A stretch of DNA of 64,000 nucleotides from assembly GCF_004193175.1 (NCBI RefSeq), contig NZ_SAUH01000001.1, forward strand, positions 3,412,501 to 3,476,500, read 5' to 3'. The stretch comes from Streptomyces sp. RFCAC02 (lineage in GTDB: Bacteria; Actinomycetota; Actinomycetes; Streptomycetales; Streptomycetaceae). A program made the position numbers and the translations under genes. Below are positions 1 to 8,615 of this stretch, one piece after another. Each line of letters opens with the position of its first letter. The stretch's first letter is position 1. Under the pieces are notes generated by a model that saw only the letters and a program-made list of their open reading frames with translations, made no database searches and was not told the DNA's origin.

Positions 1-30
1 GGCAACCGCGGCGGACCCCCCGTCGAACGT

Positions 31-55
31 GTTTACGCATGCACAGGACGGGCAA
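31..55 (+). promoter_or_regulatory. Candidate SigB/SigF-type promoter
   Basis: GTTT at 31-34 and GGGCAA at 50-55 are separated by 15 bases, close to the GnnT-N14-16-GGGTAC/T pattern of Streptomyces SigB-class promoters. It lies about 170 bases before a sigma gene of that class, so autoregulation is plausible. One position of the -10 element deviates (C for T). Confidence 0.35.
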
Positions 56-126
56 GCGGAGGACAAGGGTGGACGAGACCGGTCAAATCGGTCCCATTTG
101 TTCACTCGGGCGGGCCACACAGCAGT

Positions 127-213
127 GTCACCGCGCCAGTCACCACACAGGTCACCACCAGGTCACCAGTACACCGAGCAGTGTCACCAGCACAGTCCAT
201 TCAGCCCAGTCAC
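127..213 (+). repeat. Cluster of GTCACC direct repeats in the sigma-factor leader
   Basis: GTCACC occurs at 127, 139, 151, 162 and 183, with a GTCAC at 209. The first four copies are 11-12 bases apart, roughly one helical turn. They could be a stacked operator or a structured leader; the binding protein is unknown. Confidence 0.5.
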
Positions 214-227
214 AGCGGAGCACAGTC

Positions 228-1037
228 ATGGGAACAACGGCCCACCCGCCGACCCGGACGCGACGTCACCCGCACGATGACGCCCCGGACACATCGGACA
301 GCCTCGCCCGCATCGCCGCCCTCCCCGACGGCGCCGAGCGCCGCCGCCTCCGGCAGGAGGTGGTGTGCGCCTGGATGCCGATGGCGGACCGGCTCGCACG
401 CCGGTTCCGGGACCGGGGCGAGAGTCTGGAGGATCTGGAACAGGTCGCGGCCCTCGGCCTGGTCAAGGCCGTCGACCGGTACGACCCGGAGCGCGGCAAG
501 GCCTTCGAGAGCTACGCCGTCCCGACCATCGTGGGCGAGGTGAAACGTCACTTCCGCGACCACCTCTGGGGCGTGCACGTGCCCCGCCGCACGCAGGAGA
601 TCCGCAACCGGGTCCGCGCCGCCCGCCAGGAGCTCGACGTCCGGGTGGACGACCACGCGCCGCCCGTCCGCGCCCTGGCCGAACACTGCGGCCTCACCCA
701 GGACGAGGTGCGCGACGGCCTCGCCGCCCTCGGCGGCTTCAGCCCGCTGTCCCTCGACGCCGACATCACCCGCGAGGGACAGGGCTACGCCCTCGGCGAC
801 ACGCTCGGCGACGCCGACCCCGGCTTCGAGCAGGTGCTCTACCGCGAGGTCGTGCGCCCCCGGCTGAGCGACCTGCCCGAACGCGACCAGCAGATCCTCT
901 ACCTGCGGTTCTTCGAGGAGCGGACCCAGAGCGAGATAGCGGACCGGCTCGGCATCTCGCAGATGCACGTCTCCCGGCTCCTCACCCGCATCTGCGCCCG
1001 GCTGCACGACGAGATCGAGGCCGACACCGCGGCCTGA
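228..1037 (+). CDS. RNA polymerase sigma factor, SigB/SigF/SigG family
   Basis: A 269-residue alternative sigma factor that would direct core RNA polymerase to stress or developmental promoters. Region 2 begins near residue 45 and includes the DLEQVAALGLVKAVDRYDP stretch (core binding and -10 recognition). Region 3 follows (VPRRTQEIRNRVR), and region 4 ends the protein with the helix-turn-helix ERTQSEIADRLGISQMHVS. The ATG at 228 is preceded by a GCGGAG ribosome site 7 bases upstream. An in-frame extension to base 39 is open but has unlike composition and is probably leader. Family assignment is strong; which paralogue it is cannot be told. No anti-sigma gene is adjacent. Confidence 0.9.
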   Translation: MGTTAHPPTRTRRHPHDDAPDTSDSLARIAALPDGAERRRLRQEVVCAWMPMADRLARRFRDRGESLEDLEQVAALGLVKAVDRYDPERGKAFESYAVPTIVGEVKRHFRDHLWGVHVPRRTQEIRNRVRAARQELDVRVDDHAPPVRALAEHCGLTQDEVRDGLAALGGFSPLSLDADITREGQGYALGDTLGDADPGFEQVLYREVVRPRLSDLPERDQQILYLRFFEERTQSEIADRLGISQMHVSRLLTRICARLHDEIEADTAA

Positions 1038-1053
1038 TCCGGCGGCCCGGGCG

Positions 1054-1539
1054 CTACGGCCGCTGCCGCGCGAACCACTCCCGCGTCCGCGCCGGCGTCC
1101 CCGGGTGCGACCGCTCCACGTCGTCCCTGAGGTCGGCGAGCGTCTGCCCCGCCAGCTCCCTGCGCCAGGCAAGCTCGGCCCGCCGCATCGTCTGCGAGAC
1201 GTGGCAGGACCGGGCGTAGTCCACGTCGTCCCGACCCTCGGGCCCGTTGCGGAGCAGCCCGGAGCAGCGGAACGCGTCCCCCGGCCCCTCGATCGCCGTC
1301 ACCACGTCGAGGACGGTGATCCGCTCCGGCGGCCGCGCGAGCCGGAACCCGCCGCGCGGCCCGGGCGTCGAGGTGACGATGCCCGCGCGCGCCAGCGCCT
1401 GGAGCTGCTTGTTCAGGTACGCGGCGGGCAGGTCGTAGAACGCGGCGAGCCGCGCCGCGGTCCGCGCCTCGCCCGGCTCGACCCAGGTGAGGTTCAGGCA
1501 GCTGTGCAGTGCCCACTCGACACCCTCGCTCATCCGCAT
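1054..1539 (-). CDS. Rrf2-family transcriptional regulator
   Basis: A 161-residue winged-helix regulator. The opening MRMSEGVEWALHSCLNL and the recognition region (AAYLNKQLQALARAGI...GGFRLARPPERITVLDVV) are typical of the Rrf2 family, which senses Fe-S clusters, NO, cysteine or redox state. Two cysteines flank the usual sensor loop (FRCSGLL and ARSCHVS), fewer than the three clustered in IscR/NsrR, so an Fe-S cluster is uncertain. The start chosen is the ATG at 1539; ATGs at 1557 and 1533 are also possible and none has a strong ribosome site. It converges on the sigma gene and lies downstream of lpdA. Confidence 0.85.
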   Translation of the reverse strand: MRMSEGVEWALHSCLNLTWVEPGEARTAARLAAFYDLPAAYLNKQLQALARAGIVTSTPGPRGGFRLARPPERITVLDVVTAIEGPGDAFRCSGLLRNGPEGRDDVDYARSCHVSQTMRRAELAWRRELAGQTLADLRDDVERSHPGTPARTREWFARQRP

Positions 1540-1578
1540 ATCCGGGAGCCTAGACATCCAGAATCGGGCACCGCAACC

Positions 1579-1618
1579 CTGTGCGGCCCGCCCCCGCGCA
1601 CGGGGACGGGCCGCACAG
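1579..1618 (-). terminator. Hairpin terminator after lpdA
   Basis: A perfect 12-bp stem (CTGTGCGGCCCG at 1579-1590 with CGGGCCGCACAG at 1607-1618). The loop holds a second 5-bp stem around CGCA. It lies just past the lpdA stop, with no T run. Confidence 0.7.
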
Positions 1619-1637
1619 ACGCAACCGGGGGACCGGG

Positions 1638-3047
1638 CTACATGTTGATCATGTGGCCGGCCAGGCCGTGGATGGCCTCCTTCACGGCCTCGCCCAGCGT
1701 CGGGTGCGCGTGGACGTTGCGCGCGACCTCGTGGACGGTGAGGTCCCACTGCTGCGCCAGCGTCAGCTCCGGCAGCAGCTCCGTCACCTCGGGGCCGATG
1801 AGATGCGCGCCGAGCAGTTCGCCGTGGCGGCCGTCGCTGATGATCTTCACGAAGCCGGACGGCTGCCCGAGGCCGTGCGCCTTGCCGTTCGCCGTGAACG
1901 GGAACTTGACCACCTGCACGTCGTAGCCGCGCTCCCGCGCCTGCTCCTCGGTGAAACCGAAGCTCGCGATCTGCGGCTGGCAGTAGGTGGCGCGCGGGAT
2001 CATGGGGAAGTTCAGCTCCATGGTCTCGGCGCCCGCGATCGTCTCGGCGGCGACGACGGCCATCGACTCGGCCGCGTGCGCCAGCATGAGCTTCGCCGTC
2101 ACGTCGCCGATCGCGTAGATGTGCGGGACGCTGGTGCGCATCCGCTCGTCCACCGCGATCGCGCCGCGCTCGGTGAGGGCGACACCGGTCGCCTCCAGGC
2201 CGTAACCGGTCACCCGGGGCACGAAACCGATCGCCTGGAGCACCTTGTCGGCCTCCAGCACCTTCTGCTCGCCCTTGCCCGTCGTGACGGTGACGCGGAC
2301 CGGCCGGTTCGGGTCGGAGTCGTCGATGCCGTCCACGCGGGTCGAGGTGAGGACCTCGATGCCGAGCTTCCGGTACTGGCGGGCCAGCTCCTTGGAGACC
2401 TCGGCGTCCTCCAGCGGCACCATCCGGTCCAGGAACTCGACGATCGTGACCTTCACGCCGTAGTTGTGCAGCACGTACGCGAACTCGACGCCGATCGCAC
2501 CCGCGCCCGCGATGATGATGCTGCCCGGCAGGTCCTGGGTGAGGATCTGCTCCTCGTAGGTCACCACGCGGTCGCTCAGGGACGTCCCGGGCAGGAGTCG
2601 GGTCGTGGCGCCCGCGGCGATGATGCAGTGGTCGAACGTCACCGTCTCGCTGCCGCCGTCCGACAGCGCGACCTGGAGCGTGTGCGCGTCGGTGAACGTG
2701 CCGCGCCCGTTGTACTCCGTGATGCCGTTCTTCTTCATCAGGTAGTGCACACCGGCGACGCGGCCCTCGGCCACCTTCCGGCTGCGGCTGAACGCCTCGC
2801 CGTAGTCGAAGCTGACGGTGCCGTCCACCCGGATGCCGAACGTCTTCGCCTCGTGCTGGAAGACGTGCGCCAGCTCGGCGTTGCGCAGCAGCGCCTTGGA
2901 CGGGATGCAGCCGACGTTCAGGCACACACCGCCCCAGTACTTCTCCTCGACGACCGCGGCCCGCAGCCCCAGCTGGGAGGCACGGACCGCCGCGGTGTAG
3001 CCGCCCGGGCCCGCGCCCAGGACGACGACGTCGTAGTGCGTGCTCAT
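1638..3047 (-). CDS. lpdA: Dihydrolipoyl dehydrogenase (E3)
   Basis: A 469-residue FAD/NAD flavoenzyme that reoxidises dihydrolipoamide for the pyruvate, 2-oxoglutarate and branched-chain dehydrogenase complexes. The N-terminal FAD fold carries GAGPGGY (residues 11-17). The redox disulfide is in [13 protein letters not shown] (Cys42 and Cys47). A second Rossmann fold for NAD follows ([10 protein letters not shown]). The C-terminal catalytic pair is in HPTLGE (His448 and Glu453). The start is the ATG at 3047; the open frame continues to 3197 without family similarity. No E1 or E2 genes are in the window, so it probably serves complexes encoded elsewhere. Confidence 0.96.
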   Translation of the reverse strand: MSTHYDVVVLGAGPGGYTAAVRASQLGLRAAVVEEKYWGGVCLNVGCIPSKALLRNAELAHVFQHEAKTFGIRVDGTVSFDYGEAFSRSRKVAEGRVAGVHYLMKKNGITEYNGRGTFTDAHTLQVALSDGGSETVTFDHCIIAAGATTRLLPGTSLSDRVVTYEEQILTQDLPGSIIIAGAGAIGVEFAYVLHNYGVKVTIVEFLDRMVPLEDAEVSKELARQYRKLGIEVLTSTRVDGIDDSDPNRPVRVTVTTGKGEQKVLEADKVLQAIGFVPRVTGYGLEATGVALTERGAIAVDERMRTSVPHIYAIGDVTAKLMLAHAAESMAVVAAETIAGAETMELNFPMIPRATYCQPQIASFGFTEEQARERGYDVQVVKFPFTANGKAHGLGQPSGFVKIISDGRHGELLGAHLIGPEVTELLPELTLAQQWDLTVHEVARNVHAHPTLGEAVKEAIHGLAGHMINM

Positions 3048-3156
3048 GAAACCCTCACGCCTTCTTTCACACTCGTGGGTGGACGTGGCTCGGCCACCGT
3101 TCCCGGTAGGTTCCTGCCCACCCCCATGACACCACGCGGGCCGTGCGCGCAGGCGG

Positions 3157-4152
3157 TCAGGGGCGTGCCGCGGGGCCGCCGCCGCGCGGGGTGACACCCT
3201 TGAACGTCCGGGTCAGGGGCTCGGTGTCGATCCGTTCGACACCGTCGAGGGCGGCGACCCGTGTCGTCAGATAGCGGTACAGCTCGGCCGTGTCCCCGCA
3301 CTGCACGGACGCGAAGAGGTTCGTCGGCCCGGTGGTCGCCGCCGCGAACGCCACCTCGGGGTGCCGGGCCAGCGCCCGCCCGGCCTCCTCCAGCAGCCGG
3401 GGCCGCACCGAGAGCCACAGCACCGCCCGCGTCCGCTTCCCGAAGACGCGGCGGTCGCACTCGACGTCGAAGTACACCGCCCCGTGCTCCAGCAGTTCGG
3501 CGAGGCGCCGCCGGACGGTGGTCTGCGACCAGCCGGTGGCCGCCGCGAGGTCGGCGACCGGCGCGCGCCCGTCCTCCGCGAGGCACGCCATGAGCCGTTC
3601 GTCGCCCTCGGTCCTGCGGAGCGGCGGCGGTACGGGACGCACGTCGCGCGGCGTGTCGCCCAGCGCCGCGACCTGCTCGGCGGACAGCGCCCCCGACTTG
3701 CCGACCGGGCTCTGCGAGCCGCCGAAGAACATGTGCAGGGTGCTGTGCACGGTCACCCCGGTCACCTGGCGGGTGCGCGGCAACTGCTCCAGCAGCGACG
3801 GTTCGCCCGTGCCGTCCGGGTCCTCCGGGATGCGTGCGGCGAACGTCATCGCCGCGCCGCCCGACAGGGCGTGCACCCACATGGTGTCGGGCCGGCGGGC
3901 CAGCGCCCGCCCGAGGTCGTCCACCGCGCCCGGCACGCACTGCAGGCGCACCGTCCAGCCGGTGTCCCCGCGCGCCCCGATCTGCCACAGGCCCACCACG
4001 CGCAGCCGGCCCGCCGTCCGCAGCCGGGTGTACCGGCGCGCCACCGTCTGGTCGGAGACGCCGAGGACCGACGCGATACGGCTGAACGGCGCGCGTCCGT
4101 CGACATGGAGGGCGTGCACGAGCTGCCGGTCGATGTCATCGAATTCCGCCAC
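3157..4152 (-). CDS. Lrp/AsnC-family regulator with two DNA-binding domains
   Basis: 331 residues, about twice the usual AsnC length. An AsnC-type helix-turn-helix begins at the N-terminus ([29 protein letters not shown]), then comes a ligand-type domain, a second helix-turn-helix near residue 190 ([23 protein letters not shown]), and a second C-terminal domain. Such double AsnC proteins are common in actinomycetes. The start is the GTG at 4152. It is divergent from an MFS transporter 82 bases away, and an inverted repeat TGCC-N5-GGCA sits at 4191-4203, so control of that transporter is likely. The ligand is unknown. Confidence 0.88.
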   Translation of the reverse strand: MAEFDDIDRQLVHALHVDGRAPFSRIASVLGVSDQTVARRYTRLRTAGRLRVVGLWQIGARGDTGWTVRLQCVPGAVDDLGRALARRPDTMWVHALSGGAAMTFAARIPEDPDGTGEPSLLEQLPRTRQVTGVTVHSTLHMFFGGSQSPVGKSGALSAEQVAALGDTPRDVRPVPPPLRRTEGDERLMACLAEDGRAPVADLAAATGWSQTTVRRRLAELLEHGAVYFDVECDRRVFGKRTRAVLWLSVRPRLLEEAGRALARHPEVAFAAATTGPTNLFASVQCGDTAELYRYLTTRVAALDGVERIDTEPLTRTFKGVTPRGGGPAARP

Positions 4153-4234
4153 ATGACCAGCCTGGCACGTCGGATCCCGCCGGGGACGGGTGCCTGGCTG
4201 GCAGGTGCCGTGCCGCGGCCCGGAGGCTTGTCCC

Positions 4235-5848
4235 ATGTCCGTACACGACAACTCCGTACCCGGCCCGCGCGTCCGCGGGAAGTGGTGGCCGCTGGCCGCC
4301 GTCTGCCTCGGCAACCTCATGCTGCTCATCGACGTCACCATCGTCGTCACCGCGCTCCCCTCCATGGCCCGCGACCTGGACGCGGGGTTCACCGGCCTGC
4401 AGTGGGTCATGGACATCTACGCGCTCGCCCTCGCCGCGCTGCTGATGGCGGCCGGCGCGGCCGGTGACCTGCTGGGGCGCCGCCGCGTGTACGTCGTCGG
4501 TCTCGCCGGGTTCGCCGCCGCGTCCCTGGTCAGCGGTCTGGCGCCGACGATCGGTGTCCTCGTGGCCGCGCGCTGCGTCCAGGGCGTCGCGGCCGCCGCG
4601 ATGTTCGCCACCAACGCACCGCTGCTCGCCGCCGCCTACTCCGGCCGGGACCGCGGCGTCGCCTTCGGCGTCTGGGGCGCGGTCAGCGGCGCGGCGAGCG
4701 CGATCGGCATCCTGCTCGGCGGTGTCCTGACCGACTGGCTCGACTGGCGCTGGATCTTCCTCGTCAACCTCCCGGTGTGCGCGCTCGCCGTCCTCATCAC
4801 CTGGCGCACGGTCGCCGAGTCGCGCGGTACGGCGGCGCGGATCGACTGGCCGGGCACGGTCGCGTTCACCGCCTGCGCGGGGGCGCTCACCTACGGCCTG
4901 ATCCGGGGCGGCGAGGAGAGCTGGGACGACGGCCTCACGCTGGTCTCGCTCGCCGCCGCGGCCGTCGCGCTCGTCCTGTTCCTGCTGGTGGAGCGCCGTT
5001 CGGCGGCGCCGCTGCTCGACCTGGGGCTGATGCGCACGCCGTCGTTCGCGGCGCTGATGGGGGCGGCCGCCGTCCTGTCGGCGGCGGCGTTCGCCCACTA
5101 CACGTACACGATGCTGTGGCTCCAGTCCGTGCTGGACCTGAGCCCGGTGCGGGCCGGGCTCGCCGTGGTGCCGATGGCGGCGGCCGCGTTCGTCACGGCC
5201 GGGGCGGCCGGGCGGCTGCTGCACCGGCTCCCGCCGTGGATCGCGGTGGGCGCGGGCTGCGCGCTGATCGGCGCCGGGCTCCTGACGCAGACGGCGATCG
5301 GCCCCGAGTCGTCGTGGACGGTCCTGCAGCCGGGCCTCGTCATCAGCGGCATGGGCGTCGGCACGGCGCTGCCGGTGCTGGTGTCGGCGGCGCTGGCCGC
5401 CGCGCCGCCGCAGCGCGCCGGGATGGCGAGCGGGGCGGTCAACACGTTCCGGCAGCTCGGGTTCGCCCTCGGGGTGGCCGTCCTCGGCACGCTGTTCAGC
5501 GGCGCCGTCCGGGACGTGGTGACCGGCGCCGGGCTCACGGACGCGGCGGCCCGCGCCGTCAGCGGCGGCGCGCCGATCCGGGACGAGGCCCTGGTGCGCG
5601 AGGCGTTCGCGACGGGTCTCGGCCGCGTCTATCTGGTGGCGGGCATCGCCGCCCTGGTCATGGCCGTGCTGGTCGTCGCCGTCTCCCGCGCGGGGGCGGG
5701 ACGGGGGCGCCCGCCGGTCTACCCGGCCGGCGCCCCGCCCAGCGCGACACCGGCGAACGTCGCGCCGAGGCCGGCCAGCACGCTCGCGGCGACGTTCGCT
5801 GACGCGAGCAGCCGCGATCCCTGCTCCGCGAGCCGCAGCGTCTCGTAG
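4235..5848 (+). CDS. MFS transporter, EmrB/QacA drug-exporter family
   Basis: A 537-residue inner-membrane, proton-driven exporter of the 14-helix DHA2 family. It has the family's helix 1 (LGNLMLLIDVTIVVTALPSMA, acidic residue in the membrane), a motif-A region (GDLLGRRRVYV), and motif C in helix 5 ([16 protein letters not shown]). The ATG at 4235 follows a CGGAGG site 9 bases upstream. About the last 45 residues lack membrane character and run antisense into the convergent fluC gene. Its divergent AsnC neighbour is the likely regulator. Substrate unknown. Confidence 0.9.
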   Translation: MSVHDNSVPGPRVRGKWWPLAAVCLGNLMLLIDVTIVVTALPSMARDLDAGFTGLQWVMDIYALALAALLMAAGAAGDLLGRRRVYVVGLAGFAAASLVSGLAPTIGVLVAARCVQGVAAAAMFATNAPLLAAAYSGRDRGVAFGVWGAVSGAASAIGILLGGVLTDWLDWRWIFLVNLPVCALAVLITWRTVAESRGTAARIDWPGTVAFTACAGALTYGLIRGGEESWDDGLTLVSLAAAAVALVLFLLVERRSAAPLLDLGLMRTPSFAALMGAAAVLSAAAFAHYTYTMLWLQSVLDLSPVRAGLAVVPMAAAAFVTAGAAGRLLHRLPPWIAVGAGCALIGAGLLTQTAIGPESSWTVLQPGLVISGMGVGTALPVLVSAALAAAPPQRAGMASGAVNTFRQLGFALGVAVLGTLFSGAVRDVVTGAGLTDAAARAVSGGAPIRDEALVREAFATGLGRVYLVAGIAALVMAVLVVAVSRAGAGRGRPPVYPAGAPPSATPANVAPRPASTLAATFADASSRDPCSASRSVS

Positions 5849-6081
5849 GAGAAGGTCGAGTACGTCGTCAGCGCCCCGCACAGCCCCGTGCCCAGCAGGA
5901 GTTGCGTGCGGGCGCCGACGGCCGCGCCGGTCAGCAGGCCGAGCACGAGGCAGCCCGCGACGTTGGCGGTGAGGGTGCCGAGGGGGAACGTGCCGCCGGT
6001 CCGCGCCTGCACGGCCCGGTCGGTCAGGTAGCGCAGCGGCGCGCCGACCATGCCGCCGACGGCGACGAGCAGCCAGTTCAC
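5719..6081 (-). CDS. fluC: Fluoride channel FluC/CrcB, first copy
   Basis: A 120-residue, four-helix membrane protein of the Fluc family, which lets cytoplasmic fluoride leave. Family marks are visible: [11 protein letters not shown] at the start, the polar [11 protein letters not shown] in helix 2, and the channel signature [15 protein letters not shown] in helix 3. The ATG overlaps the stop of the upstream DUF190 gene (ATGA at 6078-6081), indicating translational coupling. Its 3' end overlaps the convergent MFS gene by 130 bases. With the second copy at 6407-6817 it probably forms a mixed dimer. Confidence 0.93.
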   Translation of the reverse strand: MNWLLVAVGGMVGAPLRYLTDRAVQARTGGTFPLGTLTANVAGCLVLGLLTGAAVGARTQLLLGTGLCGALTTYSTFSYETLRLAEQGSRLLASANVAASVLAGLGATFAGVALGGAPAG

Positions 6082-6410
6082 CGGACCACCTCGACGGGCT
6101 CGACGGTGGCGAGCCCCCGGCCGTCGAGGAGCCCCGTGAGGTCCGGGATGAACGCCCTGATCCGGTCCGCCGTGTCGACCAGCACGACCATGACCGGCAG
6201 GGCCTCGCTCATCGACAGCATCCTGGCCGTGTGCACGACGGACGTCCGGCCGTAGCCCTCGACGCCCTGGAACACGCTCGCCCCGGCGAGTCCCGCGGCG
6301 TGCGCCCGGCGCACCACCTCGGTGTGCAGCGGGTGGTGGTGCGCGGTGTCGTCCTGGCCGAGCAGGACGGTCAGGCGCAGGGCCGCGCCCGCCGGCGGCG
6401 GTGTCGTCAC
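6078..6410 (-). CDS. DUF190 protein between two fluC genes
   Basis: A 110-residue cytoplasmic protein of the DUF190 family, which resembles PII-type signalling folds. Typical stretches are [20 protein letters not shown], the GVEGYG turn and [15 protein letters not shown]. The GTG start at 6410 overlaps the stop of the upstream fluC by 4 bases and follows a GGGAG site; its own stop overlaps the next fluC start. DUF190 genes often sit with fluC in actinobacteria, and a regulatory role for the channel is an inference. Confidence 0.88.
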   Translation of the reverse strand: MTTPPPAGAALRLTVLLGQDDTAHHHPLHTEVVRRAHAAGLAGASVFQGVEGYGRTSVVHTARMLSMSEALPVMVVLVDTADRIRAFIPDLTGLLDGRGLATVEPVEVVR

Positions 6411-6817
6411 GGGGTCTCCCGGTGGCGGATCAGGGCGCGCGTCCCCGTCGCCGCGAGGGTGACGGCGAGCAGCGCGCCGGCGAGGGTGAGGCCCGCGTAC
6501 GCCAGGGCGGCGGCCGCCCGGCCGTCGTCGAGCTGCCGTTCGAGGTCCTGCGACCAGGTCGAGAAGGTGGTCCAGCCGCCGAGAATCCCCGTGCCGAGGA
6601 ACGGCCGGACCAGCCGGTGCGGCGACCGCAGGTCCGTGATCAGCACCATGAGGACGCCCATGGCCGCGCAGCCGGTGATGTTGACCAGCAGGGTGGTCCA
6701 CGGGAACCCGGGGGCGGGCGTGGACCACAGGAGGCCGGCCCCGTAGCGGCCGCAGGCACCGATGGCGCCCCCGACGGAGACGGCGGCCACCACCGGCCAC
6801 TGGGACGGGGCGTTCAT
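6407..6817 (-). CDS. fluC: Fluoride channel FluC/CrcB, second copy
   Basis: A 136-residue four-helix Fluc protein and first gene of the coupled fluC-DUF190-fluC operon. Helix 1 has [13 protein letters not shown], helix 2 [14 protein letters not shown], and helix 3 [15 protein letters not shown]. The last replaces the usual Phe/Tyr motif residue with Trp compared with the first copy. Paired, diverged Fluc genes usually build heterodimers. I looked for a fluoride riboswitch in the 66 bases upstream and did not find its conserved core. Confidence 0.92.
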   Translation of the reverse strand: MNAPSQWPVVAAVSVGGAIGACGRYGAGLLWSTPAPGFPWTTLLVNITGCAAMGVLMVLITDLRSPHRLVRPFLGTGILGGWTTFSTWSQDLERQLDDGRAAAALAYAGLTLAGALLAVTLAATGTRALIRHRETP

Positions 6818-6842
6818 GGTTCAGGAGCGTAGGTCATGGGGT

Positions 6843-6868
6843 GCCCCGCCCGCGTGGCCGGGCGGGGC
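6843..6868 (-). terminator. Hairpin terminator after the MreB-like gene
   Basis: A perfect 10-bp stem (GCCCCGCCCG with CGGGCGGGGC) and 6-base loop, between the MreB-like stop and the fluC operon, both on the minus strand. Confidence 0.6.
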
Positions 6869-6883
6869 TGGTCGGAGGGGCGC

Positions 6884-8068
6884 TCAGGCGGTGACCTTCG
6901 GTTCCTGCGAGCGCGCGTCCGTGTCCGCCGCGCCGTCCGCGTCCTGCCCGTCGACGGCGCCGTCCGTGTCGAGGTCGACGGCGACCGGGCCGCGGCGCGC
7001 GGCCGCCGGCACCCGGCCGCCCCTGCGGCCCCTGCGGCGCGGCGACGACGGCTCGGGGTGCACGATGCGCCGCGGGCGCGCCCGGCCCTCCAGCAGGGCG
7101 CCGAGGCCCTGGACGGCGCACAGCCCGGGCTCGTCGGCGACCCGCACGGGCATGCCGGTGCTCTCGTGGACGATCGCGTCGAGGCCCGGCAGCCCGGCCG
7201 CGCCGCCGGTGAGCATGACGCCCCGGTCGGCGAGGTCGGCGACGAGATCGGGCGGGCAGCGGTGGAGGACGGCGCGGATGGTGTCGAGCAGCGCCGTCAG
7301 CGGCGGCATGACGGCGGCGCGCAGGCTGCGCGGGTCGACGGAGACGGTCCGGGCGAGCCCGGTGGCGACGTCCCGCCCGACGACCTCGGCGAGGCCGCGG
7401 CCCGGGTCGGCCAGGGCGTCGTGCAGCGGGCGGACGGCGAGGGACGGCAGCATGACCTCGTGCTCGTTGCGCAGGTGCTGGAGCAGCGCGCGGTCGATCG
7501 TCTCGCCGCCCATGGGCACCTTGTCGGCGGCCACGACGGAGCCGAGGGACAGGACGGCGATCTCGGTGGTCGCGGCGCCGACCTGCACGATCATCGTGGC
7601 TTCCGGCTCCTCCACCGGCAGGCCGCAGCCGATCCCGGCGGTGACGAGGCTGTCCACCAGTTCGACGCGCCGCGCGCCGACGCCGACGAGCGTCTCCAGG
7701 GCGGCGCGGCGGGCCAGCGGGTCGGCGTCGTGGGGGACGCAGACGGCGGCGCGCAGCAGCGGGTTGCGGCGCCAGGCGCGGCGGAGCCTGGTGCCGACCA
7801 TGGCCCGCAGCATGCGCTGCGCCATGTCGATGTCCACGACGGTGCCGCCGATGATCGGCTTGATCACGCGGATCGTGTCGGGGGTGCGGCCCGCCATCCG
7901 CTCGGCGGGGGTGCCGACGGCGATCAGGGCGCCGGTCTTGATGTTGACGGCGGCGACGGAGGGCTCGTCGACGACCAGGCCGGAGTTCTTCAGGTAGATG
8001 CGGGTACGGGCGGCACCGAGATCCGCGGCCACCGAGCAGCGCCGCAGATGATCATGGCTGATGGTCAT
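6884..8068 (-). CDS. MreB-like actin-fold protein with degenerate nucleotide site
   Basis: A 394-residue protein of the MreB/Mbl family. Recognisable parts are DLGAARTRIYLKNSG (phosphate-1, residues 16-30), DEPSVAAVN and LTGGAAGLPGLD (adenosine motif, near 286-297). Several catalytic positions differ from MreB: phosphate-2 reads VQVGAATTE (Gln162 for the usual Asp), and the region of the catalytic Glu reads VDSLVTAGIG instead of EEPMAAAIG. The last 60 or so residues are a basic, then acidic, low-complexity tail absent from MreB. No mreC/mreD is adjacent. It may be a Streptomyces Mbl-type or third MreB-like paralogue; ATP hydrolysis is doubtful. Confidence 0.85.
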   Translation of the reverse strand: MTISHDHLRRCSVAADLGAARTRIYLKNSGLVVDEPSVAAVNIKTGALIAVGTPAERMAGRTPDTIRVIKPIIGGTVVDIDMAQRMLRAMVGTRLRRAWRRNPLLRAAVCVPHDADPLARRAALETLVGVGARRVELVDSLVTAGIGCGLPVEEPEATMIVQVGAATTEIAVLSLGSVVAADKVPMGGETIDRALLQHLRNEHEVMLPSLAVRPLHDALADPGRGLAEVVGRDVATGLARTVSVDPRSLRAAVMPPLTALLDTIRAVLHRCPPDLVADLADRGVMLTGGAAGLPGLDAIVHESTGMPVRVADEPGLCAVQGLGALLEGRARPRRIVHPEPSSPRRRGRRGGRVPAAARRGPVAVDLDTDGAVDGQDADGAADTDARSQEPKVTA

Positions 8069-8205
8069 ACGATCATGCTGTGGAGGCGCGCGTCGGAGCG
8101 CCCGTCGGGGAGGGCCGACCGGAGGAGACGGGGCGTCAGGTCTCCGCGCAGCGTGAACCCTTGACCCGTGATCGTGACCGGCCGTGGTCGCTCCGGCCGG
8201 TCTTT

Positions 8206-8220
8206 TGAAAATGATTACCG
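8206..8220 (+). promoter_or_regulatory. Probable Zur operator upstream of rpmE2
   Basis: TGAAAATGATTACCG matches the Streptomyces Zur box TGAAAATGATTTTCA at 12 of 15 positions and is strikingly AT-rich for this genome. It precedes a zinc-free L31 paralogue and a COG0523 gene, both classic zinc-limitation genes. Confidence 0.7.
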
Positions 8221-8360
8221 ATTCCGTAGACTGGCGTGTCCGGCCCCGGCTGGGACAGTCGCCCGTGACCGGGTACTCGTCCCCGGCCCGCTGGGGCCGA
8301 AGGAACGATCCCGACCGCCTGGCGCCGTGCCCCACGGCGGAAGGAGCGAGGAGCACCACC

Positions 8361-8615
8361 ATGAAGTCCGGAATCCACCCCGCCTACCGTCCCGTCGTCT
8401 TCCGCGACCGCGCCGCCGGCTACGCCTTCCTCACACGGTCCACCGCGACCAGCGACCGGACCATCGAGTGGGAGGACGGCAACACCTACCCGGTCATCGA
8501 CGTCGAGACGTCGTCGGCCAGCCACCCGTTCTACACCGGCACCGCCCGCGTCCTCGACACGGCGGGCCGCGTGGAGCGCTTCGAGCGCCGCTACGGGAAG
8601 CGCGCGGAGCGCTGA
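8361..8615 (+). CDS. rpmE2: Ribosomal protein L31, type B (zinc-independent)
   Basis: An 84-residue large-subunit ribosomal protein of the cysteine-free type B group. It begins [16 protein letters not shown] and contains the family's [27 protein letters not shown] in two parts. No cysteine is present, so it cannot bind the zinc that ordinary L31 carries. In zinc-starved cells such copies replace the zinc form on the ribosome and free zinc. A purine-rich AAGGAGCGAGGAG lies upstream of the ATG. The next gene's start overlaps the stop by one base (TGATG), so the two are one operon under the Zur-like site. Confidence 0.95.
   Translation: MKSGIHPAYRPVVFRDRAAGYAFLTRSTATSDRTIEWEDGNTYPVIDVETSSASHPFYTGTARVLDTAGRVERFERRYGKRAER

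Noticed and set aside
3720..4152. Second start for the AsnC regulator (ATG at 4154 in another frame)
   Set aside because: That frame gives a short Arg-rich product; the GTG at 4152 keeps the AsnC helix-turn-helix in frame.
6818..6883. Fluoride riboswitch before the fluC operon
   Set aside because: The gap is too short and holds the terminator of the MreB-like gene; no conserved fluoride-riboswitch core is seen.
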